Assembly: GCA_016702305.1 (NCBI GenBank)
Contig: JADJEH010000009.1
Coordinates: 248,001-312,000, forward strand
DNA from: a bacterium
Lineage (GTDB): Bacteria; Electryoneota; RPQS01
DNA length: 64,000 bases
Direction: 5' to 3'
Within the stretch, counting starts at the first letter, position 1, and each line of letters starts with the position of its first letter. Positions 53,744 to 62,851 of the stretch are shown here, piece after piece. The notes below the pieces were generated by a model, which saw nothing but the letters and a program-made list of their open reading frames with translations, had not been told where the DNA came from and made no database searches. Position numbers and translations under genes: made by a program.

Positions 53744-55025
53744 GGTTCAGTTGTTCGAGTATTTGCTCGGTGGCCGCGCGGTCCTTTCCGGCGAAGGCAA
53801 CGGCGATGGCCCGAGCGAGGGTTAGATCGTTGCCGTCCGCCGCGGCGCGGCGCATATTGGCGACAATCAGGCTTGTGACTTTTTTCATCATGGCGCGTGA
53901 GAACTTCTCGACCTCTTCGCGGTCTTCGGGCCGGAAGTGGTGGGCCTGATGTTCGACTTCAGCGGCGCGAATACTCTCGAGCGCAGCCTGCAATTGCTGT
54001 AAACTCGGCGCAATGCGATTATTGCGATACCATTCGACGAACTCTTCGACTTCTTTCTCGACGATCTCCTCGGCGCGCACGGCTTCTTTTTGGCGTGCCC
54101 GAATATTGACGGCGACGAGCTCCTGGAAATCGTCCACGGTGTAGACATAAACGTCATCGAAGTCGGCAAACTTCGGATCAACGTCACGTGGTACAGCCAG
54201 ATCAAGGAATAGCAGCGGACGTTTGCGCTGGCGCAGCGTCCCGCCCTGCTCGGCGACGTTGAGAACCGGCGTCTGCGCGGAAGTTGCGGAGACCACGATG
54301 TCTGCCCACGCCAGATCGTCAGCCGTCGGGGGGAAGTTCGTCACGTCGCCCGCAATCTGTTCGGCCAGCACCGCGGCCCGCTCCGCTGTGCGATTGCTGA
54401 CGCGCACTTTGCAGGCGCCCGCGTCAGCAAGGTACTTCGCCGCAAGTTGCGTCGTTTCGCCCGCGCCGACCAGCAGGATGTTCTGCTCTTCGATCTTGCG
54501 GAAGAGCCGCTGCGCAACTTCGATGGCGGCATAGGCCACCGACACCGCGCCTTGTGAAATCGCCGTGCGCGTGCGCACTTGCTTGCCGCAGGAAATCGCG
54601 TGCGTGAAGACCTTGTTTAACGTGGCACTCGTGCTGGCAAGCTCTAACGCCGTGCCATACGCGTTCTTCACCTGCGCAAGAATCTGAATCTCTCCGAGCA
54701 TCTGGGAATCGAGGCCGGAGGCCACCCGAAACAGGTGGCGTGCGGCGGCGGCGTCGCGGTACACATAGGCCACGTTGCCGTCATCCGGATCCAAGCCGCA
54801 CGCTTCGGCGTAGAGCGCGCGCAGCTCGGATTCCTCGAAGTGATAGGTCGGCGAGACATAGATTTCGGCACGATTGCACGTCGAGAGAATCACGGCACCT
54901 TCGATATTCGGATGTCGCACCAGGCCTTCGAGAATCATGGGCAGCGCGTCCGGCGCAATCGCCGCTTTCTCGCGCATAGAGAGTACGGCCGTTCGGTGAT
55001 TCAAACCGATCATCTCGAGCTTCAC
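53727..55025 (-). CDS. hemA: Glutamyl-tRNA reductase
   Basis: 432 residues. First committed step of C5 tetrapyrrole synthesis: reduces glutamyl-tRNA to the semialdehyde. Catalytic Cys in LSTCNRAEIY (about 50), NADPH fold LLVGAGETTQLAAKYL, and a dimerisation domain with ADGNDLTLARAI at the end. ATGA overlap with the CcsA/HemX-like gene upstream, a neighbour also seen in Firmicutes hemAX operons. Confidence 0.96.
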   Translation of the reverse strand: MKLEMIGLNHRTAVLSMREKAAIAPDALPMILEGLVRHPNIEGAVILSTCNRAEIYVSPTYHFEESELRALYAEACGLDPDDGNVAYVYRDAAAARHLFRVASGLDSQMLGEIQILAQVKNAYGTALELASTSATLNKVFTHAISCGKQVRTRTAISQGAVSVAYAAIEVAQRLFRKIEEQNILLVGAGETTQLAAKYLADAGACKVRVSNRTAERAAVLAEQIAGDVTNFPPTADDLAWADIVVSATSAQTPVLNVAEQGGTLRQRKRPLLFLDLAVPRDVDPKFADFDDVYVYTVDDFQELVAVNIRARQKEAVRAEEIVEKEVEEFVEWYRNNRIAPSLQQLQAALESIRAAEVEHQAHHFRPEDREEVEKFSRAMMKKVTSLIVANMRRAAADGNDLTLARAIAVAFAGKDRAATEQILEQLNHELSH

Positions 55026-55840
55026 GAACGGCCCCCGAAGAAGATCTGTGCCACCGAGCCGGCCATGAGCAGAAACATCAGGGTCGTGAGTGCCACGGTG
55101 AGCCGCGCCTGCCGCTGATCGCCGAGCCAGCGTTTGCGTTCGGACAGTGCCAGCACCGACGCAACTACCCAGAGGGCAAACATCTCGTGCAAATGACTGA
55201 AGAAGCTCGGCGAACCTTCGCGCTCAATGAACATGAAGATGGTTGACGAGGCAAAACTTACCGTTATCAGCAGCCAGCCGTGATAGATCGCCAAAGACCG
55301 CAGACGGTGCATGTCATCCATGGACGGCAGGGTCGAGAAGAGCCGCCCGAATTGGCGATTCTTGAGCATGCGCCTCAGGACAATCGAACCGGCACCATAA
55401 ACACCGCTGCCGAAGAGCATCGCCACACCCGCCATCGAGAGAATGATGTGCACGGCTGACCATGCGGAGTGCAGTTCGCGCGGACCTTCCACGTGACGCA
55501 ACCCTCCGGCGATGGATGCCAAGAGCAGGCAAACCACAAGCACTAGTGGCAAAAGAACAAGCATGCGTTGGGAGATCCGGCGCTCGACCAGCTGTTGATC
55601 CATCCAGATCAGGAAGCCCAAGAACGCGCAGATTTGTCCGACCGTCAGAATCGGAATCTGCTGTTGCACGGCACTGAGCGCACCAAGCCACACCGCATAC
55701 ACCGCCAGCGCGACCCAGCCGAGCTTGACGGCATGGCGTTCCATAAGGTCGTCGGGCTTATGATAGAGGATGAGCCACATGGCGAGCAGCCCGCCAAAGA
55801 ATAACAGCAAAATCGCCGGTAGGAGGGTGTAGAGCCACAT
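55022..55840 (-). CDS. CcsA/HemX-like membrane protein
   Basis: 272 residues, about eight membrane segments (ILLLFFGGLLAMWLIL, LVLLPLVLVVCLLLAS, VHIILSMAGVAMLFGS and others). Family CcsA/CcmF/HemX, with His in LHSAWSAVHII and IYHGWLLI. HemX next to hemA in other bacteria affects glutamyl-tRNA reductase levels. The WWD motif is absent here, so it is HemX-like rather than a second CcsB. Could also help deliver heme to the ResB/CcsB complex. Confidence 0.82.
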   Translation of the reverse strand: MWLYTLLPAILLLFFGGLLAMWLILYHKPDDLMERHAVKLGWVALAVYAVWLGALSAVQQQIPILTVGQICAFLGFLIWMDQQLVERRISQRMLVLLPLVLVVCLLLASIAGGLRHVEGPRELHSAWSAVHIILSMAGVAMLFGSGVYGAGSIVLRRMLKNRQFGRLFSTLPSMDDMHRLRSLAIYHGWLLITVSFASSTIFMFIEREGSPSFFSHLHEMFALWVVASVLALSERKRWLGDQRQARLTVALTTLMFLLMAGSVAQIFFGGRS

Positions 55841-55843
55841 ATC

Positions 55844-57262
55844 CTAATGGATTCTCCATTGCGTAAGCAGTGACTTGGCGACACGAAACGCGTCTTTGAC
55901 ACAGCCGTTCACAGAGACGCCGCGGTAAGCCGCGCCGGTGAGGAATAGGCCCGGCAGTTGCCGTTCCAGGAGTTCCAACTCGCCGATGCGGTCCAAATGG
56001 CCTCGTGTGTATTGTGCGATGCCTTGCGGATGACGAATCAGTTTTCTGAAGACGGGTTCTTGGCGCACGTTAAACAGGCGGCGATGTTCGTTCGAAGCAA
56101 TTTGTTCAACTTCGGCATCGCTTAGATTGACAATGGCCGGATCCTGGGCTCCGCCGATCATTGTGCGGAGCATGTGCATTCCCTGCGGTGCCTGATTCGG
56201 GAAGATCGCATCGCACCAGAGCGAGCCCAGCGCACGATAGTCTTCGCCACGCGGAATTAGGACGCCAAAGCCATCTAATGGGTGCCCAACATCCTCGGTT
56301 TTGTGTCCATGCGCTACTACGTCTATGGGCGCATAGGGAATGGCGCGGAGACATTCGGCGGCGTTGTAACAGATGCCCCTCACGATATCCGCCGCTGCAT
56401 AGGATGGACAGGCGAGAATTACGGCGTCGGCGGCATACGTTCCATCGGGCGTCACGACGTCAAAGTAGTCCCCGCGCGGTTGCACAGCTTCCACCTGCGC
56501 ATTGGTAATGATCATTTCAGTCAATTCCGCGGCAAGCGTATCGGTCAGCTCGCCCATGCCGTCAGCAAATGTAGTCAGCGTCGCCGCCGCACCGCCCGGT
56601 CCACCGGTTGCTTTTCCGTTGCGCTTAGCCGCGCGCTGCTTGGCAATCATAGCGCGAAACAACCCACCGTATTCGTTTTCCATTTCAACCATCTTCGGGA
56701 ACACCGCGCGCAACGACAATTCGCGCGCGTTGCCCGCAAAGATACCCGAGACCATCGGATCAATCATATACTGCGCGAAGGATTCACCAAGTCTGCGCCG
56801 CGCGAAATCATACACGGTTTCGTCGTCCTGATCGCGCTTCGCGGGGATGGCCAGCTCACACGCCATGCGCAATTTCGCGCCGGTTGGCAGGATGTCAGAT
56901 TTCAGAAACGCGCCCGGCGACAGCGGGACTTCACGCATCTTGCCGTGGTGGTAAATGTAGCGTTTAGCGGCATGCGGCGACGCCTTGATCAACCGCGGCT
57001 CCAAGCCCAGCCGTTTCACCAGATCAAGCGTCGCGGGTTCGTTGTCCAGGAATCCGTTTGGTCCCCATTCGCACAGGTAGCCATCGCTGCGCTCGGTGCG
57101 CGTCGCGCCGCCGATAACCGGCTGCGCTTCCAGAATTGTCATTCGCGGGTTAGCCCCGTGTTCGCGCGCGAGCGCACGGATCATGTACGCGGTCGCGAGG
57201 CCGGCCACGCCGCCACCGACGACGACAACTCTCGGCGCCAGAGGATTAGCAGGCGGCTTCAT
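55844..57262 (-). CDS. hemY: Protoporphyrinogen oxidase (HemY/HemG type, FAD)
   Basis: 472 residues from ATG 57262. FAD-binding VVVGGGVAGLATAY (about 12-25), the second-motif TRTERSDGYLCEWGPNGF, and the family ending LFLTGAAYRGVSVNGCVKDA. Makes protoporphyrin IX using oxygen in the known family members. An upstream Met at 57301 overlaps hemH more and is less likely. Paired in the same operon with an oxygen-independent HemN, so the step order is CPGIII-PPGIX-PPIX. Confidence 0.93.
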   Translation of the reverse strand: MKPPANPLAPRVVVVGGGVAGLATAYMIRALAREHGANPRMTILEAQPVIGGATRTERSDGYLCEWGPNGFLDNEPATLDLVKRLGLEPRLIKASPHAAKRYIYHHGKMREVPLSPGAFLKSDILPTGAKLRMACELAIPAKRDQDDETVYDFARRRLGESFAQYMIDPMVSGIFAGNARELSLRAVFPKMVEMENEYGGLFRAMIAKQRAAKRNGKATGGPGGAAATLTTFADGMGELTDTLAAELTEMIITNAQVEAVQPRGDYFDVVTPDGTYAADAVILACPSYAAADIVRGICYNAAECLRAIPYAPIDVVAHGHKTEDVGHPLDGFGVLIPRGEDYRALGSLWCDAIFPNQAPQGMHMLRTMIGGAQDPAIVNLSDAEVEQIASNEHRRLFNVRQEPVFRKLIRHPQGIAQYTRGHLDRIGELELLERQLPGLFLTGAAYRGVSVNGCVKDAFRVAKSLLTQWRIH

Positions 57263-58199
57263 CGTGGCTCTCGTGCCAAACATGCAGCAGCGCATGGGCA
57301 AATTGCGGATCGTCGTTAAAGACGCGTGCGCGAACGTATTTTTTCACGCCGGCACTTTCGACCATCTCTTTGGCAACGCTATCGAGATCATACAGCGTTT
57401 CCAGACAATCGGCGACGAAACTTAACGGCATCATGACGATCGGCGCATCGCTCTTGGTCCATTCGGGTAGAACCTCTTCCATATACGGCTTCGTCCACGC
57501 CACGGGACCGACTTTGCTCTGAAACGCCACGACCCACTCCGTGCCCTGCGGCAGACGGCGTGCGAGTTTTTCTGCCGACGCGCGCACCCGGTCAGGATAG
57601 TCGTCACCGCGGTTGACATAAATTTGCGGGATACCGTGCGCGACAAACATGACTCGCGCGCCCATTCCTGCTTCAGCCAGCGCGGCCTCCAGATACGATC
57701 CCCACAGTTCGAGCACAGCTTCTTCCTGGCCCCAATCTTCAAGGTATTCGTACTTCAATCCCAGGTGCTCTGCGGCGCGCTCGACCTCCTTCATCACCGA
57801 GCCTGTCATCGTATGCGTGTAGTGCGGGAAAAGCGGCAGAATGTGGACCTTTGTCACGCCCTTCTTGCGCAGTTGTTCGAGCGCCTCGGGGATCGTTGGC
57901 GAAATGTAACGAAACGCCCACGCGACCTCCATTGGCGCACCGTGCGCGTTCAATTCCTGAATAACGTTCTGACGCAGCGATTCGCTCCAGTGGAAGAGCG
58001 GGGTGTAACCGCCAATGGACTCGTAGCGTTCAGCCACTTCGTCTACGCGTTTTTTCGCAATCAGACTCGCCAGCGGCTTGCGCAAAATCGCGGGCAAGTC
58101 AATAATCGCCGGATCGCTGAAGATCTCGCGCAGGTACGGTTCGATGTCGTTGCGACGGGCCGGGCCGCCCATATTGATCAGAAGAATGGCTTCAGTCAT
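57246..58199 (-). CDS. hemH: Ferrochelatase
   Basis: 317 residues. Inserts Fe2+ into protoporphyrin IX. Catalytic His in VAHGIPQIYVNRGDDY, SIGGYTPL region, and the C-terminal VMMPLSFVADCLETLYD with the conserved Glu. The end overlaps hemY by 17 bases. No [2Fe-2S] tail. Confidence 0.94.
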   Translation of the reverse strand: MTEAILLINMGGPARRNDIEPYLREIFSDPAIIDLPAILRKPLASLIAKKRVDEVAERYESIGGYTPLFHWSESLRQNVIQELNAHGAPMEVAWAFRYISPTIPEALEQLRKKGVTKVHILPLFPHYTHTMTGSVMKEVERAAEHLGLKYEYLEDWGQEEAVLELWGSYLEAALAEAGMGARVMFVAHGIPQIYVNRGDDYPDRVRASAEKLARRLPQGTEWVVAFQSKVGPVAWTKPYMEEVLPEWTKSDAPIVMMPLSFVADCLETLYDLDSVAKEMVESAGVKKYVRARVFNDDPQFAHALLHVWHESHDEAAC

Positions 58200-58208
58200 C
58201 GTCGTGAC

Positions 58209-59600
58209 CTATACGGTTTTGGAGAACTGCACGTTTTGTTGTCCGGCCAGATAGCGGTCGAACGGCATCGCCAGATTGCGCACGAAGAGTTGGCCCAGCG
58301 GCGTGACGAGATAGCCGCCGTTTTCGCGACGGACCAAGCCGAGCGGTTCGTATGCCGCGATTTCGGCCAGCGCGTGGTTCATGCGTGTTTCAAACTCGGT
58401 ATTTTCGCCGGTCGTGGCGGGGCGCTTCACTTCCAGATTGCACATCAGATGATTAATGATCTGCTTGGTCGTGCGATCATCTTCATTCAATTCATGTCCG
58501 CGCTCGAGCGGCCAGAGATTCGCTTCGAGTGCGGCGGCGTAGGCTTCCGGCTGCGCGATATTTTGCGTGAAGAGATCGTGGAATTCGCTGATGCCGGAGC
58601 AGCCGAGGCCGAGCAGTTCGAGCCCGCGTGTCGTCGTGTAGCCCATGAAATTGCGCCAGAGCCGTCCCGCCTGCTGCGCCCGCGCCAGATCATCGTCGGG
58701 CAGTGCGAAATGATCCATACCGATTCCGGAGTAACCCGCATCGCTGAGGACTCGATGCGCGTCAAACAGCATGCCCAGGCGTTCGCGCGGCGATGGCAGT
58801 TCGTCCTCATGGATGGCCTGTTGATGCTTCATGCGAGCGGGCAGGTGTGCGTATCCGAAGCACGCGAGGCGATCGGGCCGCAGCGTGGCGACGTGAGCGA
58901 GCGTGTCTTTCCAAGTCGCCCGCGTCTGGCGCGGCAATCCATAGATCAAGTCAATATTGACGCTGGTGAAACCATGCGCACGGGCGCGCTCGATGAATGC
59001 CTGCATGTCGTCAAAGCTAAACTCGCGGCGCACGGCCTGCTGCACATTGGGATCGAGGTCCTGTAATCCCGCCGAGATTCGCGTAAAGCCGCGCGCCGCG
59101 AGCAGAGCAAGATGTTGGTCCGTCGTCACGCGGGGATCCACTTCGACCGAACGGTCGCAATCCGGCGTGCCGGGAATGTGTTTAATGATCAGGTCCAGCG
59201 CGCGCGCTAAGCGTTCGGCGGGGATATAGGTCGGCGTTCCACCGCCGAGATGCAACTGGCTGTGCTGCACCGGATGCCGGAACTCGGAGGCGACTTTGCG
59301 CACTTCGCCTTCGAGCGCATCCATGTAGCGCTGCATGCGTGCGTCGTCGTGAGTAATGTGCGCGTTGCAACCACAATACAAGCAGCGCTGGCGGCAGAAC
59401 GGCAGATGCAGATAGACAGCGATGCCTTCGCCGTCTTGTCCGAGTCGGCGCAGCGTCCGGATATACGCGGCTTCATTGATAGGCGCTTGCCATACCGGTA
59501 CCGTCGGGTATGACGTGTAGCGCGGACCGCGGCCATCAAGCTCTTGCACCAGCGCGAACGCGCGCTCTTCAGAAATGTCGTACCAGTTATTCAGATTCAC
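58209..59600 (-). CDS. hemN: Oxygen-independent coproporphyrinogen III dehydrogenase
   Basis: 463 residues. Radical-SAM enzyme: 4Fe-4S motif CRQRCLYCGCN (about 69-79; the Cx3Cx2C triad), LGGGTPTY, the GxxR-type YTSYP at the start and the HemN C-terminal domain ending LGQLFVRNLAMPFD. Works without oxygen. ATGA overlap with hemE, nine bases from hemH. Confidence 0.95.
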   Translation of the reverse strand: MNLNNWYDISEERAFALVQELDGRGPRYTSYPTVPVWQAPINEAAYIRTLRRLGQDGEGIAVYLHLPFCRQRCLYCGCNAHITHDDARMQRYMDALEGEVRKVASEFRHPVQHSQLHLGGGTPTYIPAERLARALDLIIKHIPGTPDCDRSVEVDPRVTTDQHLALLAARGFTRISAGLQDLDPNVQQAVRREFSFDDMQAFIERARAHGFTSVNIDLIYGLPRQTRATWKDTLAHVATLRPDRLACFGYAHLPARMKHQQAIHEDELPSPRERLGMLFDAHRVLSDAGYSGIGMDHFALPDDDLARAQQAGRLWRNFMGYTTTRGLELLGLGCSGISEFHDLFTQNIAQPEAYAAALEANLWPLERGHELNEDDRTTKQIINHLMCNLEVKRPATTGENTEFETRMNHALAEIAAYEPLGLVRRENGGYLVTPLGQLFVRNLAMPFDRYLAGQQNVQFSKTV

Positions 59601-60664
59601 TGGCGCCCTCCGCGAATCTCGTCGAGCAGCACTTCTACATTGTGAATCGGGGTGCTGGGCAGGATGCCGTGGCCCAAATTGAAAATGTGACCGCGCGGTC
59701 CGGCCTGCGCGCGGATTTCGCGCGTGCGATTGCGAATCGTCGTTTCGTCGGTCAAAAGCAGGATTGGATCAAGATTGCCTTGCAGCGCGACCTCCGTGCC
59801 GAAACGCGCACGGGCTTGATCGAAAGTCATACGCCAGTCCAGGCCATACACGCTCGCACCTGCCTCGCAGGCAGAAACCAGATGCATACTGTTGAGCGCA
59901 AAGTAGGTCATGGGCACGCCCAAGTCACTCAGTTCGGTGAAAATGCGGCGCAGCACGGGCAAATTGACCGTGCGGAATTCATCATCAGTCAGATTCCCCG
60001 CCCACGTGTCAAAGAGCTGAATCGCATCGGCGCCCGCTTGCACCTGCGCCCGCAGGTAACGGATCGTCATATTCGCCAGCTTGTCCAGCAACAGCGTGAA
60101 CGCCGCGCGGTCACCGTACATCATTTGTTTGGTGAACTTGAACGGGTCGGGTTTGCCGCCCTCAATCAAATATGTTGCCACAGTGTAGGGCGCACCGCAG
60201 AATCCGATCAGGGCGGTTTCCGACGGCAGTTCGCGTCGCAACAGCGTCACGGCCTCCAACACATCGGCAAGTTCATCCTGCGGATCAAAGTCGCGCAGGG
60301 ACTGCACCTGTTCGCCTGTGCGCACCGGATGCGGGATGACCGGGCCGTGCCCGCTGTCAAATTGCAGACCCGCGCCGAGCGGTATGGCGGGAATCAGAAT
60401 GTCGCTGAACAGAATCGCGGCGTCAAATTGAAAGCGGCGAATCGGTTGCAGCGTCACTTCGCAGGCCAGCTCCGGCGTGCGGCAGACGGTGATGAAGTCA
60501 TGCTGTTCGCGGACGGCGCGATATTCCGGCAGGTAGCGTCCGGCCTGCCGCATCAACCACACGGGCGGCACGGAGAGCGTTTCGCCGCGTGCGGCGCGCA
60601 GGTACTTTCCGGAATCGACGGTTAAATTACGTGCGCGATCCGGCGCGGTCAACACATCAGACAT
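59597..60664 (-). CDS. hemE: Uroporphyrinogen decarboxylase
   Basis: 355 residues from ATG 60664 (MSDVLTAPD). The Met at 60682 would overlap hemD by 26 bases and is less likely. Substrate motif PVWLMRQAGRYLPEYR, the Asp/Arg-bearing AAILFSDILIP, GFCGAPYTVATYLIEG and LQGNLDPILLL. Decarboxylates the four acetate groups. Overlaps hemN by four bases. Confidence 0.95.
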   Translation of the reverse strand: MSDVLTAPDRARNLTVDSGKYLRAARGETLSVPPVWLMRQAGRYLPEYRAVREQHDFITVCRTPELACEVTLQPIRRFQFDAAILFSDILIPAIPLGAGLQFDSGHGPVIPHPVRTGEQVQSLRDFDPQDELADVLEAVTLLRRELPSETALIGFCGAPYTVATYLIEGGKPDPFKFTKQMMYGDRAAFTLLLDKLANMTIRYLRAQVQAGADAIQLFDTWAGNLTDDEFRTVNLPVLRRIFTELSDLGVPMTYFALNSMHLVSACEAGASVYGLDWRMTFDQARARFGTEVALQGNLDPILLLTDETTIRNRTREIRAQAGPRGHIFNLGHGILPSTPIHNVEVLLDEIRGGRQ

Positions 60665-61397
60665 GCTCGGGCTCCCAGGCATTGCTATCGGCGAAGCGGA
60701 TGGCGTTCACAATAGCCTCCGCGCGAGGTTGTTCGGACAGAATCGTGTTACGCTGGCCCATTGTAATCAAGGCGCGATGCGTCGTCGGCCCGATGGCGAC
60801 TGCTGTGAACGGCCACGGCAGCGGATGGGCCAGGCAAAATGCACGTACGGCGCTTGGCGCATAGAACACGGCATATTCGCACGGCAACAGCGCCGCGAGC
60901 GCTGTTTGCAACTCCTGCGGATCGAGCATCAGCGTGCGGTAGACAGGCAACGCCTGCACATTCAGACCCAATTCGCGGCAGGTCGTCGTGAAGTCAGAGT
61001 CGTGCCCGCCGGGACACGGGTAGAGGATGTCCGTACCGGCGGGCAACGATTTAGAAAGCGAAAGAGCGAGATGCGCGCCATCGGCAACGGGCGCAACATG
61101 ATCCGGTTTACGGGCGAACAGCGCATGGGCGACATCGGCAGTCGCTTGGCCGACGCAGGCGATCCGCACGGAAGGCTGTAGCACATGGGCCGCGTGCACG
61201 AGAGCGCGATACAATCCACGTGCGCCATTGGCGCTGGTGAAGGCAATCCACGGCGTGGTCACGCCGACGAAATTCGCGGGCAATAGGAACTCGGTTGCAG
61301 TCACAGGCAGCGCGGCGGAGCTATAGCCTTCCGCTTCCAATGCAGCGCGCAACTGTACCGCGCTATCCGGCTTGCGCAGAATCAGCACGCGTGGCAT
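60657..61397 (-). CDS. hemD: Uroporphyrinogen-III synthase
   Basis: 246 residues. Two Rossmann-like halves typical of this poorly conserved family: WIAFTSANGARGLYRAL and ACVGQATADVAHAL in the first, YAVFYAPSAVRAFCLA and AVAIGPTTHRAL in the second. Position between hemC (16-base overlap) and hemE (8-base overlap) makes the assignment firm. Confidence 0.9.
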   Translation of the reverse strand: MPRVLILRKPDSAVQLRAALEAEGYSSAALPVTATEFLLPANFVGVTTPWIAFTSANGARGLYRALVHAAHVLQPSVRIACVGQATADVAHALFARKPDHVAPVADGAHLALSLSKSLPAGTDILYPCPGGHDSDFTTTCRELGLNVQALPVYRTLMLDPQELQTALAALLPCEYAVFYAPSAVRAFCLAHPLPWPFTAVAIGPTTHRALITMGQRNTILSEQPRAEAIVNAIRFADSNAWEPEHV

Positions 61398-62281
61398 GAG
61401 GCGCTCAAATGCTCGAAGAGCTCCTGCGGCAGAGCGGCGGCATCCGTCCCCTGCACACCGGCGCGCACGGGACCGGTTTCTTTGCTAAACCAGAAGCCTT
61501 CCAGTCGCCATGCGTCGCCGATGCGATAGGCATAAACGCCCAGCGGCAAGCCACAGCCGCCGCCGAACAGCGACTGTACCTGGCGTTCCAAGCGTGTCGC
61601 TATCGCGGCGTCAAGATTGTGAATGGCCGTTTGCACACCAGTGATCCGCTCGTCATCACCGCGCATCTGGATCGCCAAGGCACCCTGACACGGTGCGGGA
61701 ATGAACTCGGTCGGGTTGAGCCGGATGGCGGTGAATTCCGACAGGTCCAACCCAAGTCGCGCGACACCCGCGCAGGCGAGCATGATCGCGTCATATTCGC
61801 CATCGCGCAACTTGCGCAGGCGGGTGGGGACATTGCCGCGCAAATCTCGGGGTGTGATATCTGGACGGTGGGCAAGCAACTGAGTTTCGCGGCGCACCGC
61901 GCTTGTACCGACCATGGCGCCCGGCCTCAGATAGAACTCATCGGCGGATTCGGTGGCCGTCTCGCGTCGCATGATCAGCAGGTCAGCCACGTCTTCGCGG
62001 GCGGACACAGCAGCCAGGACCAATCCGTCGGGACAGCTTGAGGGCATGTCCTTGTACGAATGCACGGCGACATCAATGCGGCGATCGAGTAAGGCTTCTT
62101 CGAGCTCTTTAGTGAAGTAGCCGCTGCCTTCCAACTCGCGCAATGGTCGGTCGGTCACACGGTCGCCTTGGGTGGAGATAATGTTGACCTCAATGGGCAT
62201 ATTCAACTGCTTCTCGAGGAAGCTCTTGACCCAATTGGTTTGTGTCCTTGCTAAGTCGCTGCCGCGGGTACCGATGATCAT
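61382..62281 (-). CDS. hemC: Porphobilinogen deaminase (hydroxymethylbilane synthase)
   Basis: 299 residues from ATG 62281 (MIIGTRGSDLA), the usual family start. The frame continues to 62368 without homology. Substrate/cofactor residues: GTRGSDLARTQ, SYKDMPS, RRETQLL and the dipyrromethane Cys in FGGGCGLPLG. First gene of the 13-gene heme/cytochrome operon. No clear Shine-Dalgarno. Confidence 0.95.
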   Translation of the reverse strand: MIIGTRGSDLARTQTNWVKSFLEKQLNMPIEVNIISTQGDRVTDRPLRELEGSGYFTKELEEALLDRRIDVAVHSYKDMPSSCPDGLVLAAVSAREDVADLLIMRRETATESADEFYLRPGAMVGTSAVRRETQLLAHRPDITPRDLRGNVPTRLRKLRDGEYDAIMLACAGVARLGLDLSEFTAIRLNPTEFIPAPCQGALAIQMRGDDERITGVQTAIHNLDAAIATRLERQVQSLFGGGCGLPLGVYAYRIGDAWRLEGFWFSKETGPVRAGVQGTDAAALPQELFEHLSASCHAC

Positions 62282-62353
62282 GGGAGAAATCCGTGCTTTT
62301 GGCTCATTTTCGGTGTTCAAGATAGCGAACAGTGCATAATTGAGTGTCATGCA

Positions 62354-62364
62354 ATTGTCACAAT
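62354..62364. promoter_or_regulatory. ATTGT-C-ACAAT palindrome upstream of hemC
   Basis: Five-base arms around a central C, 73 bases before the hemC start, with related TGTCA elements nearby. Candidate operator for a heme or redox regulator (pattern only). Confidence 0.3.
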
Positions 62365-62596
62365 GCAAAAGTGTAGCAATGTCACACTATGATGCGGCGC
62401 GAAATGTGACTTCTTTTGTCATGTTTGAGGATTTGAACTGGTTGATTTAAACACAAGAGTTTAGCAGTCGCATATTCGCGCAGTTACGCAGGTATGCCTG
62501 TGCAATTTGCACAAGCATAGAGAGGCTGGATTTCGCGGATGCCTCTGTTTGCTGTCATTTCTTTCTTATTGTCACTGACCCTTTTGGGTCGTTTGT

Positions 62597-62618
62597 GAAA
62601 TCTTTCGCAAAAGATTTC
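62597..62618. repeat. Nine-base-pair inverted repeat
   Basis: GAAATCTTT / AAAGATTTC with loop CGCA in the divergent region. Could be an operator or an mRNA hairpin. Confidence 0.4.
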
Positions 62619-62851
62619 AAGCGCTTAGTAAAGTATGGATCACTGAGATAGGTGGAAATGACCAATCTGAGGCACAGTGTGTTCGGCGTTGCGTTTTCTC
62701 ACCCAATGTGGTATCTTTGGGCCAAGCTTAAGCACGCTGAAATCTGTGGTAAATCGGACTAATCGAGTAAGATTCAGCGCTTAGCAATTTCCATAAGGTG
62801 AGGTCAAAGTAGACGGCGACGTCGTCTGCGTTGATACCGAACATTCAGGCC

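Larger units (their letters stand above)
62282..62851. other. Divergent control region between hemC and the NHL gene
   Basis: 570 bases without a credible gene. Contains ATTGTCACAAT (62354-62364, palindromic about a central base), several TGTCA/TGACA elements up to 62423, a hairpin GAAATCTTT/AAAGATTTC (62597-62605 with 62610-62618) and two copies of AGCGCTTAG (62620 and 62778). The promoters of the heme operon and of the plus-strand pair must lie here. No tRNA or riboswitch pattern seen. Confidence 0.5.
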
